64,000 nucleotides of DNA, taken from NCBI GenBank assembly GCA_013398275.1, contig VZSE01002355.1, forward strand, positions 119,958-183,957, written 5' to 3'. The notes under the pieces were generated by a model. The model searched no databases. It saw only the letters and a program-made list of their open reading frames with translations, and was not told the origin of the DNA. This document shows, piece after piece, positions 48,298 to 61,100 of the stretch (positions are counted from its first letter, which is position 1; the number at the start of each line of letters is the position of its first letter). The position numbers and the translations under genes were made by a program. Source of the stretch: Promerops cafer (Eukaryota; Chordata; Aves; Passeriformes; Nectariniidae).

Positions 48298-50433
48298 CTA
48301 TGAAAAAATAGTATGTTGTGTAATTCCTAGGCTCCAAAGGACTTCCCAAAGATAGGAGAAAAAGAGCATGTGTTTCACCCATCTTTTCCTTTTGATGTAC
48401 AGAAGGAAATATTCAAAACCTGAAATCCACCAGAGCTGTTGGTATAAATTTGCTATATGGGTTAAAATCCCTTGTGAATTCCCTTCAGTTAAAAGACTTG
48501 AAGTTTACTCTTACATGCATGTATATGGTATGAGTTTGTGCGAAATTTTCTTTTTTAAAACAAATGTTTAAATATAACAGATGTTCACTTTGTTTGCCTC
48601 TATAGTGCTGGGTAAAAACACTAAAGTTGTTCCAATATATGGTCATAACATTTTCTCTTTCTTTTGGCAGACATCAGATGCCTTTAACATCATTCAAACT
48701 CAAATGAGCAGTGCTGTAGTGGCAGTGAAGGTCTGATCTCATCTGTCTAAAGTGATGTAAATTACATGTCCAGGACGGAAGTTGTCCCATATTGTGTTAC
48801 TGTTCTCTCCCCCTCACACTTGTTGTTAAGCCCAGGAAAGGATCCCCCATCATTCTTCTGGATTTAGTAATTAGGAGGTCAAGAAATGCCCTTTCTGTGT
48901 CCAGCCAATGGTTCATGTTGTCTCCAAACCAACAATTGCAGTAGCAGATGCTACAGAGTGAGAAGTCTCTGTTCAGGATGAATGTTGACACAAATTTTAA
49001 CAACAGATCCAGGACAATGCCAGATACACATTGCTTTTGAAAATGATCAATTTTATGATACTTTTAGAAAAGAAAACTATTTTAATATTCTCTCAAAGTA
49101 GACATAGCCTGTTGACTGTTAAAATGGACAAGAAGAAGATCTCACTCCTGTTTGCTCCACTGTGCTACGTTACCTTTTTGCTTTCTGGTAACATGTCCCT
49201 AACTCTGTGACCTTTCCTGTTGAATGTACTTGGACACATGTTAACCATTATAACATCATTCAGCTTTTCTAATTTGAAAGATGCAATTCCAGATGTGGAC
49301 CAGTATTCACCTCCTGAGCACAATCCCTTGGTTTCCAATACCTCTGTGGGCATCCTGTTGGTTTTCATCATTTGATCTTTCTTATTCATTGTGTTAACTA
49401 ATGCAACTAAGTGATATATACAAATATCAACTATAATTACTGGGGGGGGGGGGGGGGGCGACACGACACCAAGCAGGAAATAAAATTAATTATTACAGCA
49501 TCTCACTGGCATAGTAAATATTTCATGTTTAATCTCAATTCTTTCTCTATATACCTTTTTATCTGTACCACTTTTTCTTTCTATGCTACTATCTAAAATT
49601 GCTTATTCTTAATCCTTAACCCAACTTGAAAATTATTTAATAATGGCTATAGTTTATAATACCATTATGAAATCACAAAGCATTGCTTATATTTTTATTA
49701 CTATTTTTTACCCTTTCCATGTGTTCTTGACAACCATACAGTTGCATTCACTACCTTAGTGACAAACTAACTGCCCCACCAGAAAACTGAATCAGAGAGT
49801 AGACTTTAGAAAAACTTCTTTACTTTTTCCCAATCCCCACCATAACATAATCAAAGATTATTTGCTACTTCAGGCATAGTCATCCACACAAACTGCCAGT
49901 TTTCATTCATGTCACTCCAGATTTGCTAAAGATTGTGTTTTTTAGATCTTTTGCTGCCAGCACGTAAACCATAGGGATGCTCAGAAACATTCTGTATCAG
50001 TGGAGTTTGAGTGGGTGGATTGCCTTCAAGTACTTTGTTATGGGCAAACAACACTAAATTTTGGCATTAATAGCCATGACATTATTGGCACAGTCACAGA
50101 GATAAGAAATTAATTTCTGCAAGAGCTTTCAACAGTCAAAACATATTGATGGTTTACTACATATAGTTTTATGCCTACTGCTTGCTCCATTTCTCTAGAT
50201 GCTTGTCCAACTTTGGAAGCCCACAGGCAGTTCAGTCAACTACTGTGCATCATGGTAGTAATTTGTTAGAGCTTTCAGAGATATAAGGGACAACTGCATT
50301 TGCAGTTGGGTGTTGCAAGGTGTACATTTGCAAGGGGTGTTGCAGCAGGATGATTACAGAGCTTGTATTTCACAAAGTCACTAAAACATAAAGTCATTAA
50401 TTTTGTGGACAGTAGCAGCGTTTGCAAATACAC
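48298..50433. other. Unassigned non-coding stretch
   Basis: AT-rich; contains the 17-G run at 49442-49458. No gene recognised. Confidence 0.45.
49442..49458 (+). repeat. G homopolymer (17)
   Basis: Uninterrupted run of 17 G in AT-rich DNA, followed by 'cgacacgacacc'. Able in principle to form a G-quadruplex; also a likely sequencing-error and length-variation site. Confidence 0.85.
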
Positions 50434-51292
50434 CGTCTTGGTTTAAGACAATTATATAGGGTGGACAGTGCAAAATTAGTTAGTCTCTTTTTAACCACTC
50501 CCTTTCACTACTAAGGAGAATGAGAGAAGATATAGGTAAAAAAGTATCAGTTTACTAAAAACAAAACAGCAACAATCAACATAATAATAATAAGCACTAA
50601 ATACAATTGCTGAATCTCATGGACTCCCCGGAAAAATTAAAACAAGAAGGCAGAAAGCCCCTTCTCAGCATGGTGGCTTCAATAGCCAACCATGGATCAG
50701 ATGACAAAGACAATAATGGCAGAGAAGCCCCACGTGGCTGAACCTTTGCCCTGGAATAAAAACCAGGAAGATAGGAGCTTACAAAGCAGTTCTGGTAGCA
50801 GGTGAGAGGTGCCAGCTCTATCTGGGGCAGCTCTGAACCTGCAATCTCTTCCTTTGCTTCTTTTGGGCCAGCTGGACACGGTGTTGGTGCTGCAGTTCTG
50901 GGTTGCTTCTGCTTTGCAGCAGAAAGAAAAATGGATTTCCTGGGCACTGAAACTCACAGGCCTGGCCCTGACAACTCTGGATCCAGAGATGAGGGTTTCC
51001 CCCAGCAACCACGGCCAAAAAGTTGTTGCCAAATTTGCTCCAAAACAGTTTAGGATTGTGGAATGCAGTTTCTTGGAGACCTGTGCCAGGCAACTTCCCA
51101 TGGAGAGAAAGAAAAGAAGGCATTTGCCTCTCTTTGCCCTCACCACAGGCAACTCTCTTGGCAGCACAGTGAGAAATAAGAATTCCATGTTTCTGTTGCC
51201 TGTCTCTTACTGGGACCCCAGGCCAACCTCCTCCACGAACCTGGGATAAAACACCCTGGTTCTGCTTCAGGTTCCCAGGTCCTAAAGTGATA
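50434..51292. mobile_element. LTR-like element, copy A of an inverted pair
   Basis: Its ends match, in reverse orientation, the element at 57567-58183. At this copy's left end 'cgtcttggtttaagacaatt' is the reverse complement of the other copy's right end 'aattgtcttaaatgaagaca', and the match continues inward through a 'ggttaaaa' block. At its right end the reverse complement reads 'tttaggacctggg...cagaacc...gtgttttatccca', matching the left end of the other copy. GC-rich interior with open frames on both strands up to 212 codons, none with retroviral motifs. The interior differs in length (about 859 versus 617 bases) and is hard to align by eye, so indels or a composite are likely. No target-site duplication found; sense strand uncertain. 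Confidence 0.55.
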
Positions 51293-53219
51293 ATTTTAAG
51301 CAGGTTGGCATAGAAAAGATGTGGAATACAATACACTTTTTTTTGGCTACTCAGAACATATACAAATACTTCTACACTGGAAAATGTGATGCTGATCTCT
51401 AGGAACAAAGGCTGGGAAGGTTCTTTACAAGGAAGCTGAGAGAAGTACAGAAACATGCTTGATGTTGCCCACCTGACAGTGTGAATAACTGAAATATGAT
51501 AGCTATTTCTTTTGAGAATAAATGATAAAGCATCGCTGACTTGGACTATTACAACAGTCTGAGAGAGACTTTAAAGAATTTATGTACATAACATTACATT
51601 TTATTCTCTGAGAGAGCTGAGGGGATGTGAAATATAGGAAAATAAAATGAAATCTTGCAATGATTTGTCAGTATGCTCACGATTACAAATTTGTGTCTGT
51701 TCTATACACTTCCACAGGTTTGCAAAGATACCTTAAATATTGTAGCATTGAAAATATGCTACTTTGTAGCTGGAAAATTTGGCTTGTATTTGATTAATGT
51801 TTTAATATTTTTTGTGATAACACTTTGACATTTACTTCATATACTGGCTAGCTCTTGATTTGCAAGCATTTTGTAAATAGTTTTCTATGGGAACTTTTAA
51901 AAATCAGGTATGTCAAATGTCACAGTGACACAGCAGGAAGAGGAACCAGACTGACTGCTACAAGAATTGGGGTCAGTGAGGTAAACTATTAATTTGTTGA
52001 TATTGGGAGAAGTTCAAAACTGGGCCTCTAACAGTCCTTATTTTTGTCATGCAGGAATCATATTCAAAGGAATTATTGACTAACATCCATGCAACATAAT
52101 CATGTCAAGTTGAGCCTGAAAAAAGCAACTCAACTGTAGATATAAGTATGCAAAATTATTAATCACAATTAAGTCAAATGCAATTAAAAAATAAATATTT
52201 ACCAATTGTGGAGTCTCCTGCAAGGTTAATAGGTTGAGGATTTTTAGTACTAGGAAGTCAACTGAAGACAATATTGTAACACTGAGTGCTTATTTCAAGT
52301 CCATGATTTATTAAACCTTTGGAATCCAGATAGTCTTTTTTTCCTGAGAAGAGATCTTGGCTTTTAACAAGTTCTCATATCAAAAGTCTTACTGATCTCC
52401 AAGTCATCAGCTTACCAGAAGTGATGGCTTGGTTCAGAGCTCCTTTGCTGTCTAGCAAAAGCCTAAAAATATTATTAGTGAAATATTTCATCACCAGAAC
52501 TTTTTAAATCTTTTCCTAATTCCCAAGTTGATATGGTCATTGCAATGTAAAGACATTGACAACAATATGAATAAAACTCTCCTACATAGGCAAAGTCCCA
52601 CATAAAACTATCCAGTGACTTCTAGTTATTTGAATTTTATGATACAGAACAAAGAAGACAAATTAGCTGAAGCACACTTTGATTGCAAATGAAAATACCA
52701 CTTAACACTGTAACAGCTGAAAGAGCACAAATATTGAGTAAGTGGTACAACAGATTAAAAGTCTTCATCTCTCCCATGAGGCATACATGAGCTAGAAAAA
52801 TATAAATGTTTCAATTATTATACTGCATAATACTTCTCTCCCAACCCTTCATGTTCATGCATTTTGTTAAAAAAATGATGAAACAGAAGAAGGGGGATTT
52901 GTTTATTCAATGTTATTTTGTTTTGATTCCTGTAGTATCACATGGTGAAACCCACACAGATACAGATCCCTTTCTTGGCTGCACTATTACTGGTCAAAGC
53001 AATCTACTTTCACTGAAGCTGGTGAAATTATAATGGTTTAAGTGTTGAACTACTGACAGGAGTAACTCCAGTATCCAGTTGCCTAACTTCTAACTCAGGT
53101 AATTCTCCCATTAATTAAGGGAAAGAATAGCCCAGCTAAAGTGTAGAAAATCAGGCCCATAATCATGATGGCAGAGAAAAAGTTAAAGTTCAGATTTTAT
53201 GCTATGAAATAACCTTATA
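51293..53219. other. Unassigned non-coding stretch
   Basis: AT-rich, no recognised gene or repeat. Confidence 0.45.
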
Positions 53220-53700
53220 TGAAGGATAATGCTTTAATACCATCATGGGGCATAATGGGCCATAATTGGTCTCTTACAGTGATAGAAGAGACAGCTGCAA
53301 CACCTTAGAAGGTGTCAAAGACTCATGAAATGTCCCATGATCCACTATTTCATCAGCCAGGGAAGGTGTTTCCACCTAGCTCAGCATAACACAAATCCCG
53401 TGGACCAGGTGTTTCCTGGATTCTTTCCCCCACTACTCAAGGAATACCATCAGCAACCACCACTTTGACAAGACTCCAACCACTGAGAAGGCCAGAAAAA
53501 GAGAACCAATGAGATGTCATTGGAATCTCTGTAGTGGTGATATTTTTTCTACTTAATCTGTTTCTCTGTCATTCTCTTTCTCTCTCTCTCTTTTCCCCCC
53601 TCTCTCTACCTCACATTAAATAAAAATCTATATTATTGACTTCAGCATATTGTCTCGTTTGTGCCTTAACTCCAGAAGAGGCATCTCTCTAATAATTTTA
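53220..53700 (+). mobile_element. LTR 3' part of an avian endogenous retrovirus
   Basis: Contains an LTR-like R/U5 region: a CT-rich tract ('tctctctctctctt...cctctctctacctcacatt'), then AATAAA at about 53620 ('cattaaataaaaatct'), then 'cttcagcatattgtctcgtttgtgcctta'. This order is typical of LTRs in several bird species. The left boundary is uncertain and no target-site duplication was identified. Confidence 0.65.
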
Positions 53701-54286
53701 ATGATCAGATCTTAACATTATTTTCACTCACACACAGTCTATTCCTGTGTTCTTAGCAAACACTACATTGTAAACAATCCCTGAGATTGTCTTCCATATG
53801 CTAAATGGAGCTACTTTAAAATTAGACCTTGACCATCAATTTTCTTCTTGAATAGTTTCAGAAAATAGCATCTGATTTGAGAATGCTCATTTGTCACAGA
53901 TTTGATTTACAGTTAGAAAAGTAGCTCATATACAGGGTTACAGGAGTGAATGGATTTAAGTCAGTTGGAAATATGTGGAATCACAGCTTCAATACATTCG
54001 GAAAAGCTGACAAAAACTACATCTAACAAATAAACCATGTCTGAAGACACGAAGAGAAAACCACTGTCACTTTTGTTTAATCTTCCTTAATTATGAAGAA
54101 CAAAAAGCAGGCATGGTAACTGTGCAAGAGAGGATTGTTGTAGTCCAACTCAGATTCCACATGTAAAATTCCAGTTTCACAGAACCCACCAGGGAAAATA
54201 CTCAACAAAGTTGAATATAAAATTGAGACAAAAATCTGCTTCCTCTTATTTGAGGAAGGCTGTGATTATTCAGGAACCATAACATC

Positions 54287-54540
54287 ACAGAATCATAGCA
54301 TTGTTATGTTGGAAGGGAATTCTGGAGATCATCAGTCCAACCCCTTTGTCAAGGCAGGGTCACCTAGAGCAGGTTTTACAGGAAAGCATCCAGGTGGGTC
54401 TGAATGTCTCCAGAGAAGGAGACTTCCCAGTCTCTCTGGGCAGCGTGTTCCAGTGCTCTGCCACCCTCAGGGCAAAGACATTGTTCCTCATGTTGAGGTG
54501 GAACACCCTCTTATTCAGTTTATGCCCATATCAGTATCAG
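54287..54540 (-). mobile_element. CR1 LINE fragment, 3' part
   Basis: Antisense CR1: 'cacagaatcatagcattgttatgttggaaggga', 'ggagatcatcagtccaacccc', 'cagggtcacctagagcaggtt', 'tctctgggcagcgtgttccagtgctctgccaccctcagg', 'aagacattgttcctcatgttgaggtggaac'. The overlapping open frames at 54301-54566 are by-products of this repeat. Confidence 0.9.
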
Positions 54541-57500
54541 AACTTTTAGTTGTGCATATATTTTAGCAAGTCTCCATTTAAAGTAAAAATTCTGTAAGTG
54601 CTAGTTAAAAAAAAAGACCAGATTTTGTAATTAGCACCATTTTTCTGGTGTTTTAATAGGTGTTAAAATAGATAAACCATCTATGTTGCTGATTTGCATA
54701 TTTCAGAATCAAATAAACTGAAATAGTATGGGTTTCATTGCAACTGCAAGAGTTGTTCCAAATACAACACAGTATTTGTATTTTCCTCACAGTCTTAAAT
54801 TAACTTGGCTAAGTGCTAGCCTGTAACATAAGAATTCCACCACTCCAACAATTTGGCATAGCTGCACTCCTTATGACAATGCAGGACACTAACACTTTCT
54901 TTCTGGACACCACCTGCATAAACAACACTGACAGACATGTTTAGGGATTGTCAAAACATTGTGACAGCAAGTTTTAGTAATCTAGAACTGGCATAGTAAT
55001 TAAGATGGACTCAAGTTCCACTGAAGACATTAAATTCCCTTTTTTTTTCATAAAGTGAAATATGAAAAATTTGAAATGAAAAATGAGTTACTTTGCTCAT
55101 AAAGGGAGCAAAGTAGAAATTAGATTCCCTGCCAGTTTTCAACTTGTTAGCGAATTAGTCTGGAGTTCAGAAAAATCATTCTTCCTCTACTTAGATGATG
55201 CAGGTTAAAAACATACTTTTAATTTAATGAAGATGAAGAAATTTACTCAGCCTAATGGTTTAAATATGAACTACTCTAGACAGAAAATTAATTCAAAGTA
55301 GAATAACTATCCTATTTACAGTTAATCTGTATTAGAGTATCAGTCATTGAAATCAAACCACTCCCAGCATAGACACACTGAGTTTGTACCACTCTAATAA
55401 AAACTATCATTCCCAGAAGGAATGAAAGAATATAACAATAAGAATAGCTTTTTTTTTCTTTTAATGAGAGGAACAGATGTTACGACACAAATCTCCAGAG
55501 TAGACACCTGTTATAAAAACGAGGTGCTTCAGCTTAATCATTTAAAAACAGTGATAAAACACATCTAGCAGTTTAAAATCAGCTCAATATGCCTAAATGA
55601 TAACAGAAATAAAAATTCATTCTGTTTCAGTAAATCACAAATAGAGAGAAGTCCTCGACTAAAGAACTAAGGGTAGATTAAATTCTTGTACTTCTACTTT
55701 AATTAAAGCCAAAGAAACTTAATTTTTCCACGGACTACATAGAATGCAAGGGTCAACAATACTTAATGCTGAGCATCTGCCACCTATTCCTTTGCTTTCC
55801 ATTTGACATTAAAATCTAGTGTAATTTTATTATAGAAAGCTCTAGAATATTCATCATCACAGTAAGTATAGCAACTACATGTTGATAGATATTAATTTCT
55901 GCCACAGAAATAGTATTTTCACATACAAAAAGGACATGATTTACTGTGCAAACATTATTTTTATTCTCTTTCATCTCACTAGGTTTTTATATGGATATTT
56001 GCAGATCCCCTTGCTCTACTGTAGAGTGCATAATCTAGACACTAAGTAGACACACCAAGGCAATGCAGTAAAGTAAGTAACAGATGTAGTTTTTATCACA
56101 AGTGGTACATTTATTGTTATTCAAGTTGAACCATGTGAAGGCTAAATTTCTTGTTTTAACTTTCCAGTTTGATTATTAGCCATTTAGGTCCCCAAAATAT
56201 AAAGTACATGCACAGTAAAAGCTTGACATCCACCCAGAAATCTATGCCAAAGTATTTTTATTAAATGTCATACTTCTAAAATCAATTATTTTTGGAGGCT
56301 TATTTTAGAACACTTGGTTTTCGCAGAAAACTTTTCTAATTTTTGGTTGCTAAAAAAAGCTTAAAAATGCAAATCCAAAGAACTGGAAGACAAGGAAGCA
56401 GACTAGACCAACTAGAAATGTGTATCTTTCTCAAGTGTCCAATTTTTAAGCCATACAATTACTATTTTTAACCTAAACTATAATTTTGGAATGCTTGAGA
56501 TGACAATATTATAAAAAATGTGACGCAGGATCACTGCTAAGATATCAGGAATTGCTTCTAACACCCAGTCACATGCAAGTATCAAAGTGACAGAACTCTC
56601 TGGATGACAAGAAGTCAGAATCCAGCAGTAACTGCATGTGACATCTCTCAGGATACTTACTGCAGATGCCATAGTGGGTCAGAAGTTACCAAGCTAACTG
56701 TAAGCAGCTTAGTTTGGAACTAGAAGCAATTTAGCTTCAGCAACAAATAACTATGTAGATGTATGGAAACCATACGCATGCAGAAATGTTTACTGGGGCT
56801 GTCAGAGCCATGACTGATGGAATGGCAGAGTCCCCACTTCTACAGGCTCATGTATAAGCTTGCCAAGCAGCGGGAAATACTGGAGCATTGCCAAATCACT
56901 AAACTTTACCCTTGAGTTCTAGAGTTCAGCCTCCTTTGAACAGTCTCCTTTGAACTGCAAATCATAGTCCTTAACTTCACTATTTCCTCTCTTTCAAGTG
57001 CAGCAGTAATGATTTAAAGCTCTGCATCCACTTGGTTAGATCATTTCTCTTCCTGCAAATAATGTGATTTGAACTAACTCAGCTATCTGTACACATCTGT
57101 GTTATGTAGGGGTGCAGAACGAAACTCAATCGGATCCATGATTGAAGCATCATTCAAAAGGGGTCTTTAGATACCATCTTTAGAACTGTTACAATTTTCC
57201 ATAAAAGACATAGATTAAAATTTTTTAGAAGACATAAATTAAAAATTGACAGAAAAGATTCCACTGTGACTAAGTGAATGAAAAGGGAAAAGAAAAAGCA
57301 AACCTCCCAAAATCTTGCTTCCACAATTAACCATTACTTCCTTTCCCATCTTCCTTTAATCAAGACTGAAAAGCTACCTCATCAATAAGAAAATTTAAGC
57401 ATGTCAGCCCTGTTTTCAAGGAAATAAACAGAAGATTTGTGAGGATGGACAACAGCACGTGTGGGTGTCCTAGTTACAGAGGTAAGAGGTGGAGTTGAGC

Positions 57501-57566
57501 ATTAGGGATGACCCAAAATCATGTATTTCATATCTTCCCTACATCAACCCACGCAAGTTAGTTTAG
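54541..57566. other. Unassigned non-coding stretch
   Basis: AT-rich, no recognised gene. A 64-codon minus-strand frame at 56478-56672 looks hydrophobic but has no donor or acceptor that would make it an exon. A small tandem duplication of 'cctcctttgaac' lies near 56.93 kb. Confidence 0.45.
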
Positions 57567-58183
57567 TGTCTCTTTAAGGACCGGAGTCAGAATCAGAACT
57601 TCTGTGTTTTATCCCAGCTGATGGCAGGGCAGGCGTGCTGTATCCCTTCAAAAACAGGGAACAGAGCGGCCAATCCCTTCACTGCTGCCACCTGCCATTT
57701 GCCGGGGAGAGCGCAGTGCACTGCTTTTTCACGGGTGCGCTGTGGAGAGAAAGCCTGCTGAGCTGCACCCGCGCCCCGGCAGCACCGAGTGCTTTTGGAC
57801 AAAACCAGTTTTTCCCAGGTTTTGTTTTTCCGCTGCTCCCCACTGTTTTGTTTGTTTTGAGGGGAGGGAGTTTTTTTTTCCTTGGAACCAGGTTGTTGCC
57901 TTTGCTCTCTCTCTCAGCTGCATGGCCCAGAGAGAGGACGGTCCCACGCTGTGTCCGTGTTCCCCGGACAATTAGCAGGATCTCCTCCGGAATCGTGGGC
58001 GGGGGTTGAACCGTTTGCCTTTGTACTTCTTGGTTATGGCTGTTTTCTCTTAGTGAACTGTTATTCTTTCACTTATATCTCTTCACATTTGTCTCTCCTT
58101 ATTGGTAGAGGGGAGAGGTTAAAACTCCGGGGAGGTAGTTTATCTTGGAGTCTCCACCCCATAAATTGTCTTAAATGAAGACA
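57567..58183. mobile_element. LTR-like element, copy B of an inverted pair
   Basis: Starts TGTC ('tgtctctttaaggacc') and ends GACA ('tcttaaatgaagaca'), the inverted TG...CA ends expected of an LTR. Its first and last parts match copy A at 50434-51292 in the opposite orientation. GC-rich interior with CpGs that explain the cluster of overlapping frames at 57.59-58.18 kb. Flanking five bases (tttag left, gtggg right) do not match, so either the duplication has decayed or a boundary is off. No pol-like frame. Confidence 0.55.
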
Positions 58184-61100
58184 GTGGGCAAGCAAGGGAA
58201 GATTCCAGTGATGTTAACAATAACACAATACGGAACATATTTTCTCCCAGAATAGATAATTTTGTCATTACTCTGCTGCGGTGTGAATCTGGAGTAATTA
58301 CATTCATATCAGCAAATACCTAATGATAAGATGTAAACAACATTTTTCAGGTACTACTACGTCAATTCTGAAACTCTACCATTCAGGTATGCAAAGAACT
58401 GGAGTTTTCCAAAGTGTGATGAGATTATTATATTGCTCACATTCACATACCTCTTTCTATCAGCTCTACAGCAAAAAATGGCAAGTTAAATGCCTGTTAA
58501 AATTTAATTGCTTTTCATTATTTTTCTTCTTTCAAAGGTAAGGAAGGAATACACGTGACAGGTGACAATTCCACCTATATCAAGTTCTTTAAATCCCTCT
58601 CCCATCCCCCCTCCTTAAAACAATTTCATAGTAACTTTGAATACATAGCATTTCCTTGAACAGGTCAAAAAAGTGTCTAAGACATGTTTCATGACCTTTT
58701 GTAGCTAGGCCTGAGTAAAATTCTGACATCCTTACTTGATTTAATGTCAAATCCACAATTCAGTGGCTTTTCACCACTTAGGTTGAAGTATGTTATTTTC
58801 ACCAGCCTGGACAGTTTTCAGTGTTCAGCTGAAATGTTACAAGGAGCTATTTAAGAAAAAGGTGTCAAGCACAGTACAATCTGTTTAGTTATGCTGAATG
58901 GTTGGTATCAGGCCTAAACACTTGAGTAAGCTCAGCCTGGTGCCGCCCTAGTACTCAAGTCCATTGCCCAAGGCGTTTTTATTTCTCAGCACCTGTGACT
59001 GTGCTAACCTCCACTTACCTGTATAGTTCTGTTCAGTCTTTTGTGGCAGCCACGAGGGGAAGCCATGTTTTGAAAAACTAAGCACAACAAAACTAAGAAC
59101 ACTCAGATTCTTACAGAAAGTTCCTAATTTCAAGCAGATCACTCACATAATTCCAATTAAGAAGTCAAGGATTGCCTGTGCAGTGGAGGACACAAAAGAA
59201 ATGGTGTAAACTTTAATTGAGACGATTAAAAAGTTTTAGACGAGTTTTCTGAGCCCGTAACTGATGCTTCCACAAATAAGGAAATAAACAATTCATTTTG
59301 GAAACAAGATTATAAGGGTTTTGTTTCTTTTCTCCCCTGACAAAAAGCATTTCTTAACATTTGCTAAGTCCACTGCCACACCAACAGGGGACACCAGTCA
59401 CGAGGCGTGATAGAAATATCCTTGACATCAGTCCTATTCAGGAAGGAAAGAAAATATCAAAAGCAGGCAATAAAATAGAGACTTTCTTTCTTTAGAGAAA
59501 CATAATTAAATGTGGGCACATTTTATATACAAAGGCACTCAGAAGCATCGGTTACCTGCTTTGTTCTCTGACACTCATACAACTCCAACAATGTATCTAA
59601 AAACATCTATTGACATACTAATCTATAAAACTACCTCACTAAAGAAATTTCATTGTAGCAATGAAAGTTGACAGTGAGAAAATTTACTTCAGGAAATTCA
59701 ATATTACCTACAGTAACTTTGTTAATTAAAGAATGTAAGAGGTTTAAGCTGCTATTTAATTTTAAAATAAAATCAAGAACCCAAACTTAGAAATAGGAAA
59801 GGGCTAGTCATGTCATGTAAAATCAAAAAGTACAGCATACTGGCTAATTTTTTTTTTTCAAGTTCTTGTTCTAATTTTGTTTTCCCACCAATATATAATA
59901 AGATTTTTGAAAGAAAAAAAAAAATAAAATCATCATTAAAACTTCTGGTAAAAACTCTAAATGAAAGATGGCCTGATTTACAAGTAGTTTAGTATCCTAT
60001 ATATACATCTAGATCCAAGTATACATTCCAGCAAAGACACTGCAAATGAAACTCACTCAAAAGTTAATTAAGGCTTTTATGCACATGGAACTGTTCCTGA
60101 TTAATTCCATATGGGCCATTCTTAATACAGAAGTGCCTCATTCCATTTTGGTTAAAACAAACTGGTTTGCTCAGGAATGAGTCACTCATAAATGCCATAA
60201 ATCAGAATAATTCCTACACTATTTTAATTACTTGTGACCAAATGGGATGAAAAAAACCCCCATCAGTAGGGTTTAATTCCTAAATTCAGAGGTCTATCTG
60301 TAGGGATCTCCTTTTAAGCTCATCTTAAATTAAGACTGTGATAAAAAAATAATAATATTCGTACTTTCTAAAATAGATACAGGAAAAAAAAAGAAAATAC
60401 ATACTTGTGCAAAAACACACGCACCTTAAGTTTCTGGAGAATGGCTTTTAGGTTTCAGGCCTTGTAAATGTCTCCCTCACTTCATGCCTCCCTCTCACTT
60501 CATAAACGATTTGATCTTCCTTGAGGAACAGAACTCTTTCACAGTCCACAACGGTTGCGTGGCAAAGACACATCAGAAGAGGAGACACAGACACATTAGA
60601 CGATAGAGATAGAACCTCTCTTTTCCTCTGCCTGATGCATTAAAGGAACTCGATGCCGTAGCAGCAGCCCCACATGACTGTTGGTCAATACATGGCTATT
60701 TACATATTTAGATGCACGAACACAGCCTTTGTCTCGACACAAAGGATGGAATGGGGTCGTCAGGAAGGAGAAAGCAAGGAAATTAAAGTGTCCCTGTAGA
60801 GGTTCCAGAGAGCTCAGGCCATAAGACTAGTATTGCAGAAAACACAGTAGTATCACCAGCTCATACTTTTGCCTAACATCTGTCTAGACTGACTATACGT
60901 TTATTTGTAAGATTTGTACATAGCCCACTCTCAGTGTTTACCATTCCTCCTCTTTGTTTCCTTTGAGTCAAACATTTTTGAATGCTTGAGAAGTTTTTTT
61001 GAATGCTTTTTCAAATGCCCGACCACCAAATGATACTGTGATCCTGTGCAGGATAAAAAAGGAAAGAATTCCACTTTTATTTTTATAACCCCTTACACAT

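Noticed and set aside
50597..51456. Frames of 116-212 codons on both strands
   Set aside because: They lie within an LTR-like GC-rich element and show no gag, protease, reverse transcriptase or envelope motifs.
57593..58178. Cluster of frames of 60-124 codons
   Set aside because: Explained by the GC-rich LTR-like element at 57567-58183; no protein family recognised.
59019..59066. Possible first coding exon (ATG to consensus donor, 16 codons, minus strand)
   Set aside because: Too short to weigh, no promoter or CpG island nearby, and no phase-matched next exon that could be trusted.
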